Assembly: GCA_038380435.1 (NCBI GenBank)
Contig: JAWZYU010000034.1
Span: 25,647,404-25,711,403, forward strand
Source of the DNA: Ryuthela nishihirai
Taxonomy: Eukaryota > Arthropoda > Arachnida > Araneae > Heptathelidae
Reading direction: 5' to 3'
Length of the DNA stretch: 64,000 nt
Under the pieces are notes generated by a model. That model did no database searches, was not told where the DNA came from, and was given only the letters and a program-made list of their open reading frames with translations. Positions 41,154-53,580 of this stretch are shown piece after piece (position 1 is the stretch's first letter; the number at the start of each line of letters is the position of its first letter). Both the position numbers and the translations under genes were made by a program.

Positions 41154-41640
41154 ATATCCCAGACAATTTTCAGGCGCTCATGTGGTTTCCTGTACGATTA
41201 TTGGCGACGATGATCATACCCCATTAATTAAAGGAAAGATAGAAGGGGTGGAAGTTACAACTCTAATTGACACAGGGGCGACTGTCTCGATAGTTGGCTT
41301 AAAGTGCTTTAAGAGAATAAAAGCCAGAATAATGAATAGAATATTACCTCTTAAAGTCGGCATCAAGGGAATATGTGGTATGGATCTTCCGTTGTTAGGG
41401 AAGTATGAAGTGGAGGTTGAATTAGCAGGTGCGAAGTTTAAGCACCCTGTTTATGTAGTTGATATGGAGATTAATGAGAAATATGACGCCATTTTTGGGT
41501 ACGACATATTAAAATCTGAGGGGTTTGTGATTAACTTAGCGAGAGGAATTGTGGAAAAGAGCGAGGGAAGTGAAGAGAATCAAATCAATTCAAAGAGAAT
41601 CAAATCAAATCAATTCAGGTCCCAAGGGAGTTTTTATTAA
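41116..41640 (+). CDS. pro: gypsy-1 protease (-1 frame from gag)
   Basis: Aspartic protease with active site LIDTGATVSIVG. It is reached from gag by -1 slippage at 41116. The ATG at 41131 is not conserved in gypsy-2, while the residues before and after it align (for example SQYP and SHYP, then IGDDD), which supports entry by frameshift. The frame ends at 41640 in a stretch of short repeats (GAATCAAATCAATTCA) and pol continues in the +1 frame. In gypsy-2 protease and pol are one uninterrupted frame, so here the join is broken. Confidence 0.85.
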   Translation, partial: FKLEGMRTGRGSQYPRQFSGAHVVSCTIIGDDDHTPLIKGKIEGVEVTTLIDTGATVSIVGLKCFKRIKARIMNRILPLKVGIKGICGMDLPLLGKYEVEVELAGAKFKHPVYVVDMEINEKYDAIFGYDILKSEGFVINLARGIVEKSEGSEENQINSKRIKSNQFRSQGSFY

Positions 41641-44600
41641 GGATAATGGTCCTCCCATTAAAGAACCCTACATAAACAGAAGTTTCCCAGCCACTAGCGT
41701 AGGTAAGGCTTACGTAAAAACGTTAATTCCGCCTAGAACCGAAAGAATTGTTTTAATTAAGTGTGCAGATGTTGATGCCAGGTGGAAGACTGTATTTGTG
41801 GAGCAACATGCGGAAATTAAATCTAGTGCAATTAGGGTGGCTAGATCCTTGAATGTAATCAATAAAGAGGGGTTATTAAATATTAGAGTTGCCAATGTTT
41901 CGCAGTGTCCAGTATGGATTAATAAGGATATGAAACTAACCAGCATTGAAAGTATGGATAAAGCCCAAATAAACAATATTAATACTAGTCACCAAAAGAA
42001 TAAGCAACCCTTAACCTTGGAGGATTTTCAGCTAGACCATGTCCCTCACAGGTGCCGAAAACGGCTAGGATCACTTTTGATAAGGAATAAAGATGTCTTT
42101 GCCAGAGATGTAAGTGAACTAAGCCGTACAGACGCAGTATATCACGAAATTCATTTGAAAGATGACCGGCCTGTGAGACAACGACCCTATAGAGTTCCAT
42201 ATGCTTTACAAGAGGAGCTAGATAATCAAATAGCTGAACTTTTGGAGAATGAGATAATCAGAAAAAGCGCATCTCCCTTTGCTTCGCCCATTGTCTTAGT
42301 TAAGAAAAGAGATTCTAGCTATAGGTTCTGTGTTGATTACCGAGCACTGAATGCGAAAACCATCCCTGATTCCTACCCCTTACCCCTAATTAGTGAAATT
42401 ATAGACTCTTTGTCGAACGCTAACTTTTTCAGTTCTCTCGACATGGTTTCAGGATATTGGCAAATCCCAGTACACCCTAAAGATATAGAAAAGACGGCCT
42501 TTATCAGTAAGAACGGACTATACGAATTTTGCTCCCTTCCATTTGGACTTTCCGGATCACCTTCGACTTTTCAAAGGTTATTAGATAATGTTCTAATGGG
42601 GTTAAAACATGAACAGGTCCTTGTATACCTGGATGATATTATTGTGGCATCTCAAACTTTTGATCAGCATTTAGATCGGTTGCAAAAGGTTTTTGACAGG
42701 TTGCGAAAATTCAACCTTAAGCTGAAGCCAGCAAAATGCCAATTTCTGAAGGAATCATTATCCTACCTAGGTCATTTAATTACACCCAGTGGCATACAAC
42801 CCGATCCCCGGAATTTAGAGGCAATTCAAAATTTCCCAAGGCCCCAGTCAGTAAAGAAGGTGAGAGCCTTTTTAGGATTAACAGGTTATTATCGGAAATT
42901 CATCGACAAATATGCAGATATTACTCTTCCCTTGGTAGAGTTAATTAAAAAAGACAAGAAATTTCAGTGGACTCCGCAAGCAGAAGACGCATTCCAGGTT
43001 CTAAAATTAAAATTAGTTAGTGAACCGGTGCTGTTGTACCCAAATTTCGAGAAACAATTTTTTTTATCAACCGATGCTAGCGGCCTGGCCCTTGCGGGGG
43101 TCCTCGAGCAGACCAATACAGAGGGAATCCGACAACCAGTAGCCTTCGTCAGTAGAAAATTAAAGCCACCAGAAACCAGATACTCGACTATAGAGAAAGA
43201 AGCTTTGGCAATTAAGTTTGCTATCAATTATTTTAAACCGTATTTATACGGAAGGAAATTTACTGTGATTTCTGATCATGCACCCTTGTCCTATCTCATG
43301 AAACTAAAAGATCCCTCGAGCAGATTAGCAAAATGGAATCTAATGCTTCAAGATTACGATTTCGATATCGTGTATAGGCCAGGAAAACAAAACATTCCAG
43401 CGGATGTACTATCCAGGAATGTAAACACCATTGAAACAAATTTAGTCCTACCTGATAAATTTGAAAGCAAAGCTCAATTGCGAGAATTACAAATGGGAGA
43501 CTCAAAATTAAAGATCATAATTGAGGCATTAGAAGGGACAAGTACAAAGCCATTAGCAAAAATGTCGGATCAGTTTTATATGAATGACGGGTTGCTTTTT
43601 CATTACTCCATCCCACATGAGAGAGGAATTAGGAATGAGGTAACGGAGCAATTAGTTATACCCAGAAGCCTCATAAGTCAAATTTTAGAACTCTGTCATG
43701 ATATTCCCTCTTCTGGTCATTTAGGGGAATTTAAGACCTTGCAAAAGGTAAAATCGCAATATTTCTGGCATGGCATGTATGCCGATGTAAAAAACTTTGT
43801 GCAGACGTGTATTTCCTGCTTGCAAAGGAGAGGTTATAGACCAGGGAGGAAGGCTAACCTTCAACGAATACCGCTAACCTCTCGCCCCTTTCAGCGAATC
43901 GGGATGGATTTTCTTGGCCCACTCCCCACAACAGAAAATGGAAATAGATATATTTTAGTAATAACTGATTATTTTACAAAATGGCCCGAACTCTACGCCT
44001 TACAAAATCAGTCGGCTGAGACCGTAGCGAAAGTTTTCTTGGAGGATTACATCGTAAAGCATGGTATTCCCCAATGTGTGATTAGTGATAACGCAAAGAA
44101 TTTTACTGGGAAATTGATGACCGAATTATACAATAAACTGGGTATTACTAAAAGTAATACTTCATTTTATCACCCTGCCTCAGATGGCGCTGCGGAACGC
44201 TTGAATCAATCAGTATTGAACATTCTTTCACACATGGTGGCCGAGACCAACAATACCTGGGATGAGTTCCTTCCTTTCGTTTTAATGGCTTTCCGAAGTG
44301 CAGTTCACAATTCTACAAAAGAGACACCCAATTATCTTGTCTATGGCAGAGACTTGGTTCTCCCACATAACATTTGGCAATCGCAAGACAACCCCTCGTA
44401 TTTTGCCGCCGAAAATTATGGAGAGTATATTACAACAAAGATGAATAGAGCATATGAAATAGTTCGTCATAATTTAGAGCTAGCAGCTGAAAGACAGGAA
44501 AGACAGAGACAGAAAGTATCTTTTAATAAACATATCAGGGTAGGAGATTTGGTACTCCTTTACAGTCCCCGGGTACCTCATAAGAACACAAAAAAGTTGT

Positions 44601-45097
44601 CCAAAATGTCAAGTGGACCGTGGCGAGTACTCAAGAGATTAAACGAGGTTAACTATAAAATTAGTTCAGTTACTAATCCTCACAAGACGGAGATTGTCCA
44701 TGTGGACAGACTAACCAAATTAAGGGAGAGAAAAACTTTTTTCACTCCATCAGCAACAGACGATGAACAGACCCTACCCAAGCAAATCGACAATGAGGCC
44801 CCTACTATATTGATGGAACCCAGTGGAAACGACGAAGTGGAAGAATGGGAAGTAGACCCTCGTTCGAATCACCCTATCCAAGAAGAAACGCGGTTGCCTG
44901 TTTCTATCCCCACTGATTTGTTGGTTAGAATACCTTGTTCTCCAAAGCCCCAACAGTCACATCCCTATGAATTAAGATGCAGGGATGCCTCCGGTCGAGT
45001 AGCTTATCCAGCCGTGGATATTTCAGCACCTGAGGTTGCGTCACCTCAGAGTGGATCTGAAGGCATGACGGAAGTATCATCACCTGAAGAGTCGTGA
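41549..45097 (+). CDS. pol: gypsy-1 Pol: RT, RNase H, integrase
   Basis: Open frame of 1,182 codons whose first codon is TTG, so it has no start of its own. Reverse transcriptase: FCVDYRALN, FSSLDMVSGYWQI, YLDDIIV (about residue 360). RNase H: STDASGLALAG (about 507). Integrase: zinc domain H-x-H...CISC (about 716-757), then D in MDFLGPLP (about 787), D in VISDNAKNF (about 846), E in AAERLNQS (about 882). A GPY/F-like module GPWRVLKRLNEVNYKI sits near residue 1022. All catalytic residues are present. The frame overlaps protease by 92 nt in the +1 frame; compared with gypsy-2 this is a frame break. Stop TGA at 45097. Confidence 0.95.
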   Translation: MWKRAREVKRIKSIQRESNQINSGPKGVFIKDNGPPIKEPYINRSFPATSVGKAYVKTLIPPRTERIVLIKCADVDARWKTVFVEQHAEIKSSAIRVARSLNVINKEGLLNIRVANVSQCPVWINKDMKLTSIESMDKAQINNINTSHQKNKQPLTLEDFQLDHVPHRCRKRLGSLLIRNKDVFARDVSELSRTDAVYHEIHLKDDRPVRQRPYRVPYALQEELDNQIAELLENEIIRKSASPFASPIVLVKKRDSSYRFCVDYRALNAKTIPDSYPLPLISEIIDSLSNANFFSSLDMVSGYWQIPVHPKDIEKTAFISKNGLYEFCSLPFGLSGSPSTFQRLLDNVLMGLKHEQVLVYLDDIIVASQTFDQHLDRLQKVFDRLRKFNLKLKPAKCQFLKESLSYLGHLITPSGIQPDPRNLEAIQNFPRPQSVKKVRAFLGLTGYYRKFIDKYADITLPLVELIKKDKKFQWTPQAEDAFQVLKLKLVSEPVLLYPNFEKQFFLSTDASGLALAGVLEQTNTEGIRQPVAFVSRKLKPPETRYSTIEKEALAIKFAINYFKPYLYGRKFTVISDHAPLSYLMKLKDPSSRLAKWNLMLQDYDFDIVYRPGKQNIPADVLSRNVNTIETNLVLPDKFESKAQLRELQMGDSKLKIIIEALEGTSTKPLAKMSDQFYMNDGLLFHYSIPHERGIRNEVTEQLVIPRSLISQILELCHDIPSSGHLGEFKTLQKVKSQYFWHGMYADVKNFVQTCISCLQRRGYRPGRKANLQRIPLTSRPFQRIGMDFLGPLPTTENGNRYILVITDYFTKWPELYALQNQSAETVAKVFLEDYIVKHGIPQCVISDNAKNFTGKLMTELYNKLGITKSNTSFYHPASDGAAERLNQSVLNILSHMVAETNNTWDEFLPFVLMAFRSAVHNSTKETPNYLVYGRDLVLPHNIWQSQDNPSYFAAENYGEYITTKMNRAYEIVRHNLELAAERQERQRQKVSFNKHIRVGDLVLLYSPRVPHKNTKKLSKMSSGPWRVLKRLNEVNYKISSVTNPHKTEIVHVDRLTKLRERKTFFTPSATDDEQTLPKQIDNEAPTILMEPSGNDEVEEWEVDPRSNHPIQEETRLPVSIPTDLLVRIPCSPKPQQSHPYELRCRDASGRVAYPAVDISAPEVASPQSGSEGMTEVSSPEES

Positions 45098-48000
45098 GGT
45101 ATAGAGATAAGGTGCAAAGGATGTATGAGGATGTTTTTTTTCCCTGATAGAGATATAGGAGGTTAAAGAGAGATAGAGATAAGAGTATTTAGTTAGACAG
45201 AGTATAGAGTTAAAATGATATGAGGTAGAAGTAGGAAATGATAGATGAGTACGAGGATAAAGATAGTGTGTTTACATCAATGTAGTGAAATGAAATTAAT
45301 TCAATTATAGTAGCCAGGTACTTCAGAGATTGATAATTGGAAAGAAAAATGGTAAATATTTTGTTTCATATGCTTCTAAGGAAAAAGGTTATATAACCAG
45401 ATATTGAGATAATTTTGCAAAATTCATCAAGGAAGAACAATATCGCATTGATTTTCTAATCATCTTGGTCCAGAAACAGAAATTGCTAATCGATTTATCT
45501 TCTGCTGATTTGTTAATGATAACCATTGAGTTGCGCATTCCGACACTAATGTCCTACCTAGTTAAACGAGGTTAAGAAATTCAAATGTTCTAGTGATTTC
45601 TCCATATATGGATATTTCGGCACATGAGGACTCACAACCCTCATATAGTGGACCAGAAATCATAGGGAGATAGTAACTTGATGCACAAGTGCCTCATTAG
45701 GGCGACATTTAACAGTGGAAATGACTCTGATCAATGATTCAAATCACTTGGGAAGTAACAGTTCTGGGGAAGAGCTTAAGAGTTTTGTTACACATTTAGA
45801 AATCCAACCCTATCACTCATTCAAACCTTGGACCCCAGGTGGCACTCATAATGCGTTGCTCAGATTTCATGATGATTTCTTCTCGGGATATTTGGTTAGA
45901 GTGATAAAAATATGTATAGAGTAATATTCAGGGGTGAGCTATAGATCAGAACAGATTATGAAGTTGACATGAGACAGTTTGAAATTGAATTGGCATATTG
46001 AGAGCTGTATTCCCTAATCATTAAATTTCATCATAAACACACATACACTTTAGGTCACACTAATTAATAAAAAGGTAATTCACAAATTCACATAAAACCA
46101 TTTTAAACATGGGAATAGCGGTTAAACAAATATAATGAAATACGCAATACTTAGAGAATAATAATTCAAGGTGTTACAGAGAATTAATTAGTAATACAGT
46201 ATTAATATTATAATAAGTTGGCTCCATAAGCAGTTGTAAAACTATATTATTTAGAACATTGAACGTAATAACATGCAGGTAAAATTAAAAGTATTTTAAA
46301 AAGGAAAGATTAGAGGACAGAGACAAAATAATTGGATTAATGCATAGTTAAATTGGAAACAACCTGAAACATGTCTGGAAAAAAGGAAAATAACTAAAGT
46401 GAATAGCGTATATTCCAAATCTAACTGTGAGGAGTAGCCAAAACTTAAGCTATGAAATTACGTACTGCATAATAGAGTCACAAAATTAGTAATTAGGACG
46501 TTCTGTGTTTGAGTCAAAGGCCTAGACTTAGATATAGCTTGTCATATTAGCTTTCTGAAAGCATATTTAGAGAAACGTAGACTATAGCTACAACTATTAT
46601 ACAGCAATTAAACATTCTGATTGTAACTACCTAGATAGCAGTATCCGATTAAAAAAAAAATTAAAAGCGAAGTAAACCTAATCAAGTCACACCCGACACA
46701 AAGACAACACACAACACGGAGACGAAATAATTCGCAAACTGTGACACACGAGTAGCTCGGCAAAGCAGTGGAGGTACAAACCCTAGCTTGTGGAACAATT
46801 AGTTCACCCGCTTCCCCTGGTTGAAGGGAGCGAGAGCCGCTCACATGCAAACCCCCCCCCCCCCCCCGCATACGGACAGGAGTGAAGAAGCAGCAAGAAC
46901 TTTATGTTAGAACAGAGAAACGGAGTGTAAATCACAGGTTGTCTAGTTAGTCTATAGTGACTGAGTGAAGTTTTATTGCCACAGATTTGATGTAATAAGG
47001 GAATGAAAAAGAACTTTTTTTAATATGTATATGCATAAATTATATCAATTATATGTGGATTATGAGAAAAATTGTAAAATATTTGTCTAATTAGTGCTAT
47101 ATAGAGGATAAGGTTATGTGAACAAAATACTATAGAGGAACCCCAGAGATTAATAGTTATTTAATATGAGATAGCAACTTTAGATAAGCAAAGCATATGT
47201 CATAACAGCATAGAGAAATTGTATACAGGAAGGATATAAGAACTGTTGTTTGATTTTATTTGATTATTCTGTCATTAAGGAATAGCAATGGAATATGTAT
47301 TGAAATGAGGTAAAATTGTCCCCAGCTGCACGTAGTTAATAGAGAGAACAGAGAATGGAACTCTGAATATTTATTGGACACAGCTTGTGGTGATAGATTT
47401 TGCCGCTGTGTAACCAATTGTCCGAAATATTTTGAATGGTTTAAAAAGCGATGAAGTATGTAAATTAAGAGGAATAATTACTCTTAGAATGTTTCCACAT
47501 TATCAGATAATTATTAATATTTGCCAAGAATCAGGAAAGGCCATAAATATTAATTAGAGAAAGTAACCTACTGTTAACCCTCAGATTAATGTAAGAACAA
47601 GAGGTGCTCAAACTGTAAGAGTTCCCAATGAAGGAAGAAGTGATATGTCAGACACTCTCCTTGAAGAATGCATTATCATTGTAGGGTCATGTAGGAAGAA
47701 GAATGTAACAAGAGTAAGAGCAATGTGTCAATTATGAAACAGTAAGAAAGGTGCAGTTTAGAGAATTTTTTTTTTTGGTAACAATAGTCCTTTTGCTAAC
47801 CAACTGTATAGTACCTTGGTTAATATTGTCAATACCTGAAATTGATTAGATATGCCTGCAGAGTGTGGCCGTACAAATTGTTGAATGCCGAGGTGGCATC
47901 GTATACATTGTATATAAATGAAATCTACTAAGTTAAGGACTGTTGAAATGAGAGGAAGCAAATCAGTGTAAGGAATGATGCTTTGACTGGTTATGTAAAC

Positions 48001-48892
48001 TCGGCTTTAGGAACAAAAGGCCTTGTAAACTAAACAGGCCTCTGTTCACATGGAAATGTGTTTGAATCAGCCATTCTCAGTGGACAGATTCCGCATAATG
48101 AACTATGTTCCCTAGATTACCAAACTTTCTGAAATATGGTTGGAAGGACTTTTTATAACATATGTAAAGAAAATGCATATCAGAACTGGTGCATAAGAGG
48201 TTTAATGTTGTAGGGATAGAATAAGCCCTATGGATACGATGGATATTATTTTGATAATAAACCCTCTGTGAAATAGTTAAGCAAATTTGAATTGTAAAAT
48301 GATGTGAAACTTTGTTTGATTGTATATAGATATTGGATACTTACACCCTGTTTCCCTTTTCTTCCATGTAACGGAGTGACACCCTCAGAAGCAAGACAAA
48401 CATAACCACCGTGTGATTGTGAAAAAAAAAGATAGGTGCTAATACTGCGCTATTGCAAGAAAGTATGGATTGAAAAAAAAAATTGTGCCTTTGGACTATA
48501 GCCATACAAACTGGAAGGTGAGATAGCATTGACTGTTGCGAACGACCTACAATCCTTCCGGTAGCCGAAAACTCTGTTGCTCTATGAATGAGACACTGTG
48601 CACTCCATTGCTAGTACTATTTTCCCGCCTCAGTTGGGGAAGAAGACCGCTGGGATGAGAGCCTAGAAGGAGGGGACAATTAAGCATTGGCAGGATCAAT
48701 CTGCTATGAAATATGGAAGACGCTTCCATGTACTGTTATCTTACATTAGGGTAGCAATTACAGTATATTTTCATGTCTTTTGTATATATATATTTAGTTT
48801 GTAAGTGCATAGCAAAATAAGGATATGTGGACCCCATTTTTTGTGAAAGTCAAAGGAGGGAGAGTTTTTTTTTGTCCATAAGGGTGAAGGTG
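45098..48892 (+). other. gypsy-1 3' internal region, no gene seen (3.8 kb)
   Basis: Lies between pol and the 3' LTR, where some elements carry env. The open frames are short (69 aa at 45715, others on the - strand), and none shows a signal peptide, membrane segment or known env motif. A run of 16 C is at 46852-46867. A purine tract AAAGGAGGGAGAG at 48851 and AAGGGTGAAGG just before the LTR are polypurine tract candidates. Confidence 0.7.
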
Positions 48893-50388
48893 TGTTATGC
48901 GCTGATTTTACATCAGGCATAACTATTCATTTTTCTTAAATTAATTTCTTGCTAGATTGGGATTTTTTTTCTTTTTTCTCACACAAAGGGGACTAACAAA
49001 GGATAACACGTCAGGAGTGGGCGGAAATCGCAGCTGCAGCGAGGGACACACACACACGAGACAGATCTCATGACATTCGATAGCACACGGGCAGCGGATG
49101 GCAGGCGGAATCACATTTTTCTTCTTGCAGTGAAGGTCCGGCTGGGGGTGCTGACAGTTTTAGTGCTGGGTTCACACGAGAGGCTGTGTCCACCCCCGTA
49201 GCGAATGCAGATGCTGGACGCTTGTCCAGTGTCGTGTAACGAACGAGGGATCCCGTTCTCCCAGGCGGCGATGTCAACCTCACAGACCCCCTGTGGAGAA
49301 TTTATTACTCGTGAGTTCTTCTGCAGGTGCTGCGGATGGGTTGCACATACCCTTTTCGTGGGAAATCGAGGGAGAAGAATCGTGGGAAACTTGTAGCAAG
49401 GGGGCAGGGAGGACTGAGTTTTTGGAGAGAGGAGTTGGACTCTAGATTTGAAACAGAGCAGACAGCACTGAGATTTTGGAGAGAGCAGTTGGACGAGACG
49501 GCCAGAGCTCGGGGCGGGCCCGATTCGGTATCGGAGATTGGAATGGGTAGAAGGCAGGACTTTGACTAAACAGCCGTGTGCTTGATGCGTTAATGCAAGG
49601 ACTTCCCATGAATGAGTGGCTCCCTACAATGAGAAGCAGAGGAAGAGGATAATTTTGCTTCCGTAGTTAATCAAGAGGGAGAGGATGATTTGCCCCCTAA
49701 CGTAAATTGTACCAGTGAAGATCTCTCTCCTTCCCAACCTTCCTACGATGATGCAGCAGACCGCCTCCCTTCGCCGCAGCCAAATCACCCCACCGCGGAG
49801 GTGAAGGTCAACAGAGGCTCGTCTCCCTAGCAGCCACAGTAAGACGGAGATGTCATCAGCTAAAGTGACGAATTAAGAGAGCGGATCCCTACCCGGTGCT
49901 GGAGTGATGACGTCCTGGCCATAATCTGAGGCAGCTGATCGAGGAGCTGGGCACTTAAAACGGTACGATAACCCTTCCTTTAATTGCTTACCCTTCCTTT
50001 CACTAGAAGTTGCTATCTTTAATTTTAGAGTTAATAACAAAGGGGTTCCACAATCCGTTTAATTCATTAAGTTCTTTTGTTTTAAGTTCACGATAAATCA
50101 TCCATTTTTTTTATCTAAATGAATTGTTTGCCTGTACTACTGATATTTTGTTTCAATAAATATTGTTATTCTTTTATGTTCCCTTAAACCTGAGTTGTGA
50201 TCATCATTGGGTTTCCTATTAATAAAAACGTCTTCCCCTAAGGAGACGGCCTGGGATTTTTGCGGCCCACATTGTTTAATTAAGGTGATATCCGTAATTG
50301 GGCAATGTGGGAAACACAACGCCACACATTTAAGTTTTCATATGTCTAGTTAGAAGTAAATAGTGCTTGCAACCGCGAGGTGCGCACA
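48893..50388 (+). repeat. gypsy-1 3' LTR (1,496 bp)
   Basis: Same length as, and apparently identical to, 38002-39497. Followed directly by the 17-bp repeat AGAGGCAATTTTTTGCA. Confidence 0.95.
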
Positions 50389-50753
50389 AGAGGCAATTTT
50401 TTGCACACCATGGGCTAAATGGCCAGGTCACATGGACCCCGAAGGCTCAGAGAAGGTTGGGGGAGGGGACCCACTGGAACAGCTGTTGGGAGACAGATGG
50501 TAGCCCCCCGTCAAGGCCATCCAGCGTGTTCTTTAACGTGCACAGGGTATGTCTCTCCCGCACACGGGGCCACGGCTTAACGTCCCATCCGACGGACGGC
50601 GGTCTTTCCAAGCCCATCGGTGTCCCCTACTGACCGTGGGCAGGGCGGGGAATTTTGCGGAGATAAATCTCAACGCTGACCCAGCTGGGACTCGAACCTG
50701 GGAACTACAGATTACGAGCCTGGCGCGCTACCGACTGAGCTACCCCCGCCCAC
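50389..50753 (-). mobile_element. SINE1, part 2, after gypsy-1
   Basis: Continues from the target repeat through the SINE1 body to the antisense B box and tRNA head (CCGACTGAGCTACCCCCGCC). Together with 37961-38001 it makes one full SINE1. Confidence 0.88.
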
Positions 50754-50754
50754 A

Positions 50755-51065
50755 TAATGGGTTAAATGGCCAGGCCACAAAAACTCTGAGGGCTCAGAGA
50801 AGGTTTGAGGGAAGGGGATCCACTGGAACAGCTGTTGGAGACAGATAGTAGCCATCCGTCAAAGTCATCCAGCATGTTCTTTAACGTGTACAAGATAAGT
50901 CGTGGCCTCTTGTGCGGGAGAGCCATAATTTCCTTCCGACCGTCGGCGGTCTTTCCAAGCCCATCGGTGTTCCCTACTGTCCAATGGCAGGGTGGGGAAT
51001 TTTGAAGAGATAAATCTCAACACTGGTCTAGATGAGACTCGAACCTGGGAACTGCATAATCCTGC
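50755..51065 (-). mobile_element. SINE1, partial second copy
   Basis: ATAATGGGTTAAATGGCCAG to GACTCGAACCTGGGAACTGC: SINE1 body without the first ~40 bp and with a rearranged middle (around 50890-50945). Immediately adjacent to the previous copy. Confidence 0.75.
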
Positions 51066-53580
51066 CCTGAAATATTAATTAATATCCCGAATAGAAAGAA
51101 TAAAAACAATGCGAAATTTGTTTTTATTTTTTTTCTTATAAACAGTGAGTTTTTAGATTTTTTAATTTACAAACAAAAGCGCCTATTCAGATTGTCTTCC
51201 GTTCGAATCGTATTTAATGCAGTCAACATTGACTTATTGTGAAAGAATGACTATTCGTGCTATTAAAACTTTCCTTTTCATACAATAGGAAATGGGAGGT
51301 TCGTGCATGTAAGAGTGAGTTCGGTGTATCTGTAAAAATATATGCCGCTATCTGCCTTAATGGTTAGCTTTCACACGACCCTGTAGAAGGGATGAGAGGA
51401 TGTTGGGATCTTGGCAGGTAAACAACGTTCATGTCTTACTATGGATCTCAAACCTTGGCTTTGTTAGAAGTAACTAACCTACTACTGTCTATGAGATAGA
51501 TGTTGGCTATTATAACTTATAGCTGTATCGGGGTGTAAAGTACTGAATAGGCTATTGTGAGATTTTCAACGTAAGCAGTTATAATCTGATGATGCTTGCG
51601 ATTTACCTACTTTGGTCGTTAAAGTATGGTTTATTAGAAAGTAAATATACACATAGGAAAGATGAATCAGTGATTGAACTTTAATTATCTTGCGAGATGT
51701 GTGTGAGGAAATGCATAGATATTGGGAGTTTACGATTCTATGAAGAAACATACACACAACCTATGGATAGGTAGTTTGTCTGTGTAATGATGAGTCTGAT
51801 GAGTAGTATCTTTTGTAGATAGACACTTTGATTAGCGAATGTCAGAAAAAGAGAAAGTCCTTGAATGTGTAAAATATCTTATGTGATCCTGACAGAATTA
51901 GACATCTACAGCAGAATTAACTCAGAAGATTGTGTGGTCAGAACTTTACAGAGGTCTATTAATATTTGATAATTTCTCAACCATCGAGGGTTATGATAGT
52001 ATAGAGAAAAGAAGCGAGGACCTCTGTCTATATTAATGTTGTCAAGCTCAGTACATTACGTTTCACATAAGTCCATTCACGGTTTTAATGACTTTTCTGT
52101 TCTTAATTGTCTATGGGGGTCCAGGTTTGTTTTTTAGCAAAGTCATATCGCTAGTGTGAGAAAGATCGTCCTTTGAATCAAAGTCAGCAGCGTTCCACAG
52201 AAACGGTACATTATTGCGGTTGGAAAAAATAAAAGTTGAAACTTAACCCCAGAATGTCATCTGAAAATTTGAAGTGAGAGCTTATAAGGATGTTAACACG
52301 ATCACCTAACAAAGGACGCAGGGAATAATGTTAAAGATTTCGTATTAAGTTTTTCCACTGAATTATACGTCACAATTTCTTATGACAGTAACAATTGTTC
52401 CCTTTTCTAATATACGAGGTCAGACCATATTCTCCCTGTAACCGCTACATTCTTTAATTGTGATGTCGAGCTCGTAAAATCAGCTGAGCGCTTGGAGAAC
52501 GCGATGACTTAAGATCCGAAGGCACCCCACATGGAGTTCTGATAAAGTGGAGCATTCGACAGGAAACAGTAATTATTGAACTTTGTTCAAAAGATCTTTG
52601 AGGGAGATAAGACACGAGCGGTTCTCGCATGGAATTAGACATGTTCCGGTTGTCAGCTTTCCGTAGGTCAGCGCTAGTGGCATCGGGTGAGCGGTCCGTG
52701 ACTTTTGTACGTCACCAGTTGCTTCTTGCTGCACGCACGTCCGCCGCATTTCAGCAAATCACGTGAACAGAGTCGAAGCGGAGAGAAGGAATTTGTCTCT
52801 CTCAGGCATGTCACTTCTTGTACGTGAGAACAGCCGCATAAGTACATGGGTAGACCCGATCAGAACATATAGGTCAAAGCATAGATGGATTTTTATTTGC
52901 GCCGAAGCTTTTCCATGGATTAGCCTACGTATGTTGAGAAGGGTACTTTCGAGTGAGACTTATATTTTTTATAGTAGGTTATTGTTAAAACTATTGTACT
53001 CTATTAACACGCATTCGTGTTGCGTTTTTTTACGGAAACGTGTGAATTGTACTTTTAGCATTCTGCCTCACAGTCTTTACCCGATGAAAACAACTGACCT
53101 TGTAATTTCGTCAGCGTCTTCACCGATAAACGGTGGAAGAGACGATTTTTAAAAACTGTGTGAGCGCTTGTAGATTACTCCCATAGCTGATTTTTCTTCC
53201 AATAGCGTTACTTCCCCGTACTGAGGATACAGCGGTAATAAGTATTTTTAAACCATGTCGCTCAACGGATATATAGGAATTAAAACAGTTAGTTTTATTA
53301 GTCATACTTTTGCAATCACAATGTTTTTGAAGTGACCTAGTAAATGAAAATAAGTTAATAAATTGTGAGGTGATTGAAATTTGAAAGGAATTTAACGTAA
53401 AACCACTTTCTAAGACAAGTCCTGACGTGGAAGCACAAATATCTGACGACATCAGCTCTTGGAGGTTTAGGGCGCATAACTTCAAAAGTCTACATGGTGT
53501 ACATTGAAACATATCATAAAGGGTAGAATTGGGAATGCAGAGAACCGCCTCTGGACTTGTAAAAATTTCGAGTGCTGAGG
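51066..53580. other. 2.5 kb intergenic, nothing recognised
   Basis: Mixed-composition sequence. Open frames of 129 and 130 codons (52763 +, 53120 -) overlap on opposite strands, lack recognisable domains and have no promoter context, so I do not call them. It could hold unrecognised exons or unique host sequence. Confidence 0.4.

Larger units (their letters stand above)
38002..50388 (+). mobile_element. Ty3/gypsy LTR retrotransposon gypsy-1, complete (12,387 bp)
   Basis: Two 1,496-bp LTRs start TGTTATGCGC and end GTGCGCACA. Every landmark compared has a constant offset of 10,891, and the translations of the short frames are identical, so I see no difference between the LTRs. That implies a recent insertion. 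Order: LTR, PBS, gag, protease, RT-RNase H-integrase, a 3.8-kb non-coding part, LTR. RT before integrase puts it in Metaviridae; clade not assigned. It sits in a SINE1 and is flanked by an unusually long 17-bp direct repeat. Confidence 0.96.

Noticed and set aside
46608..46871. Possible env or antisense gene in gypsy-1
   Set aside because: 87 codons, begins in a poly-G/C run, no signal peptide followed by ectodomain, and no match to env motifs.
52763..53512. 129- and 130-codon frames on opposite strands
   Set aside because: Mutually overlapping, no domains, no splice or promoter context. Left as intergenic.
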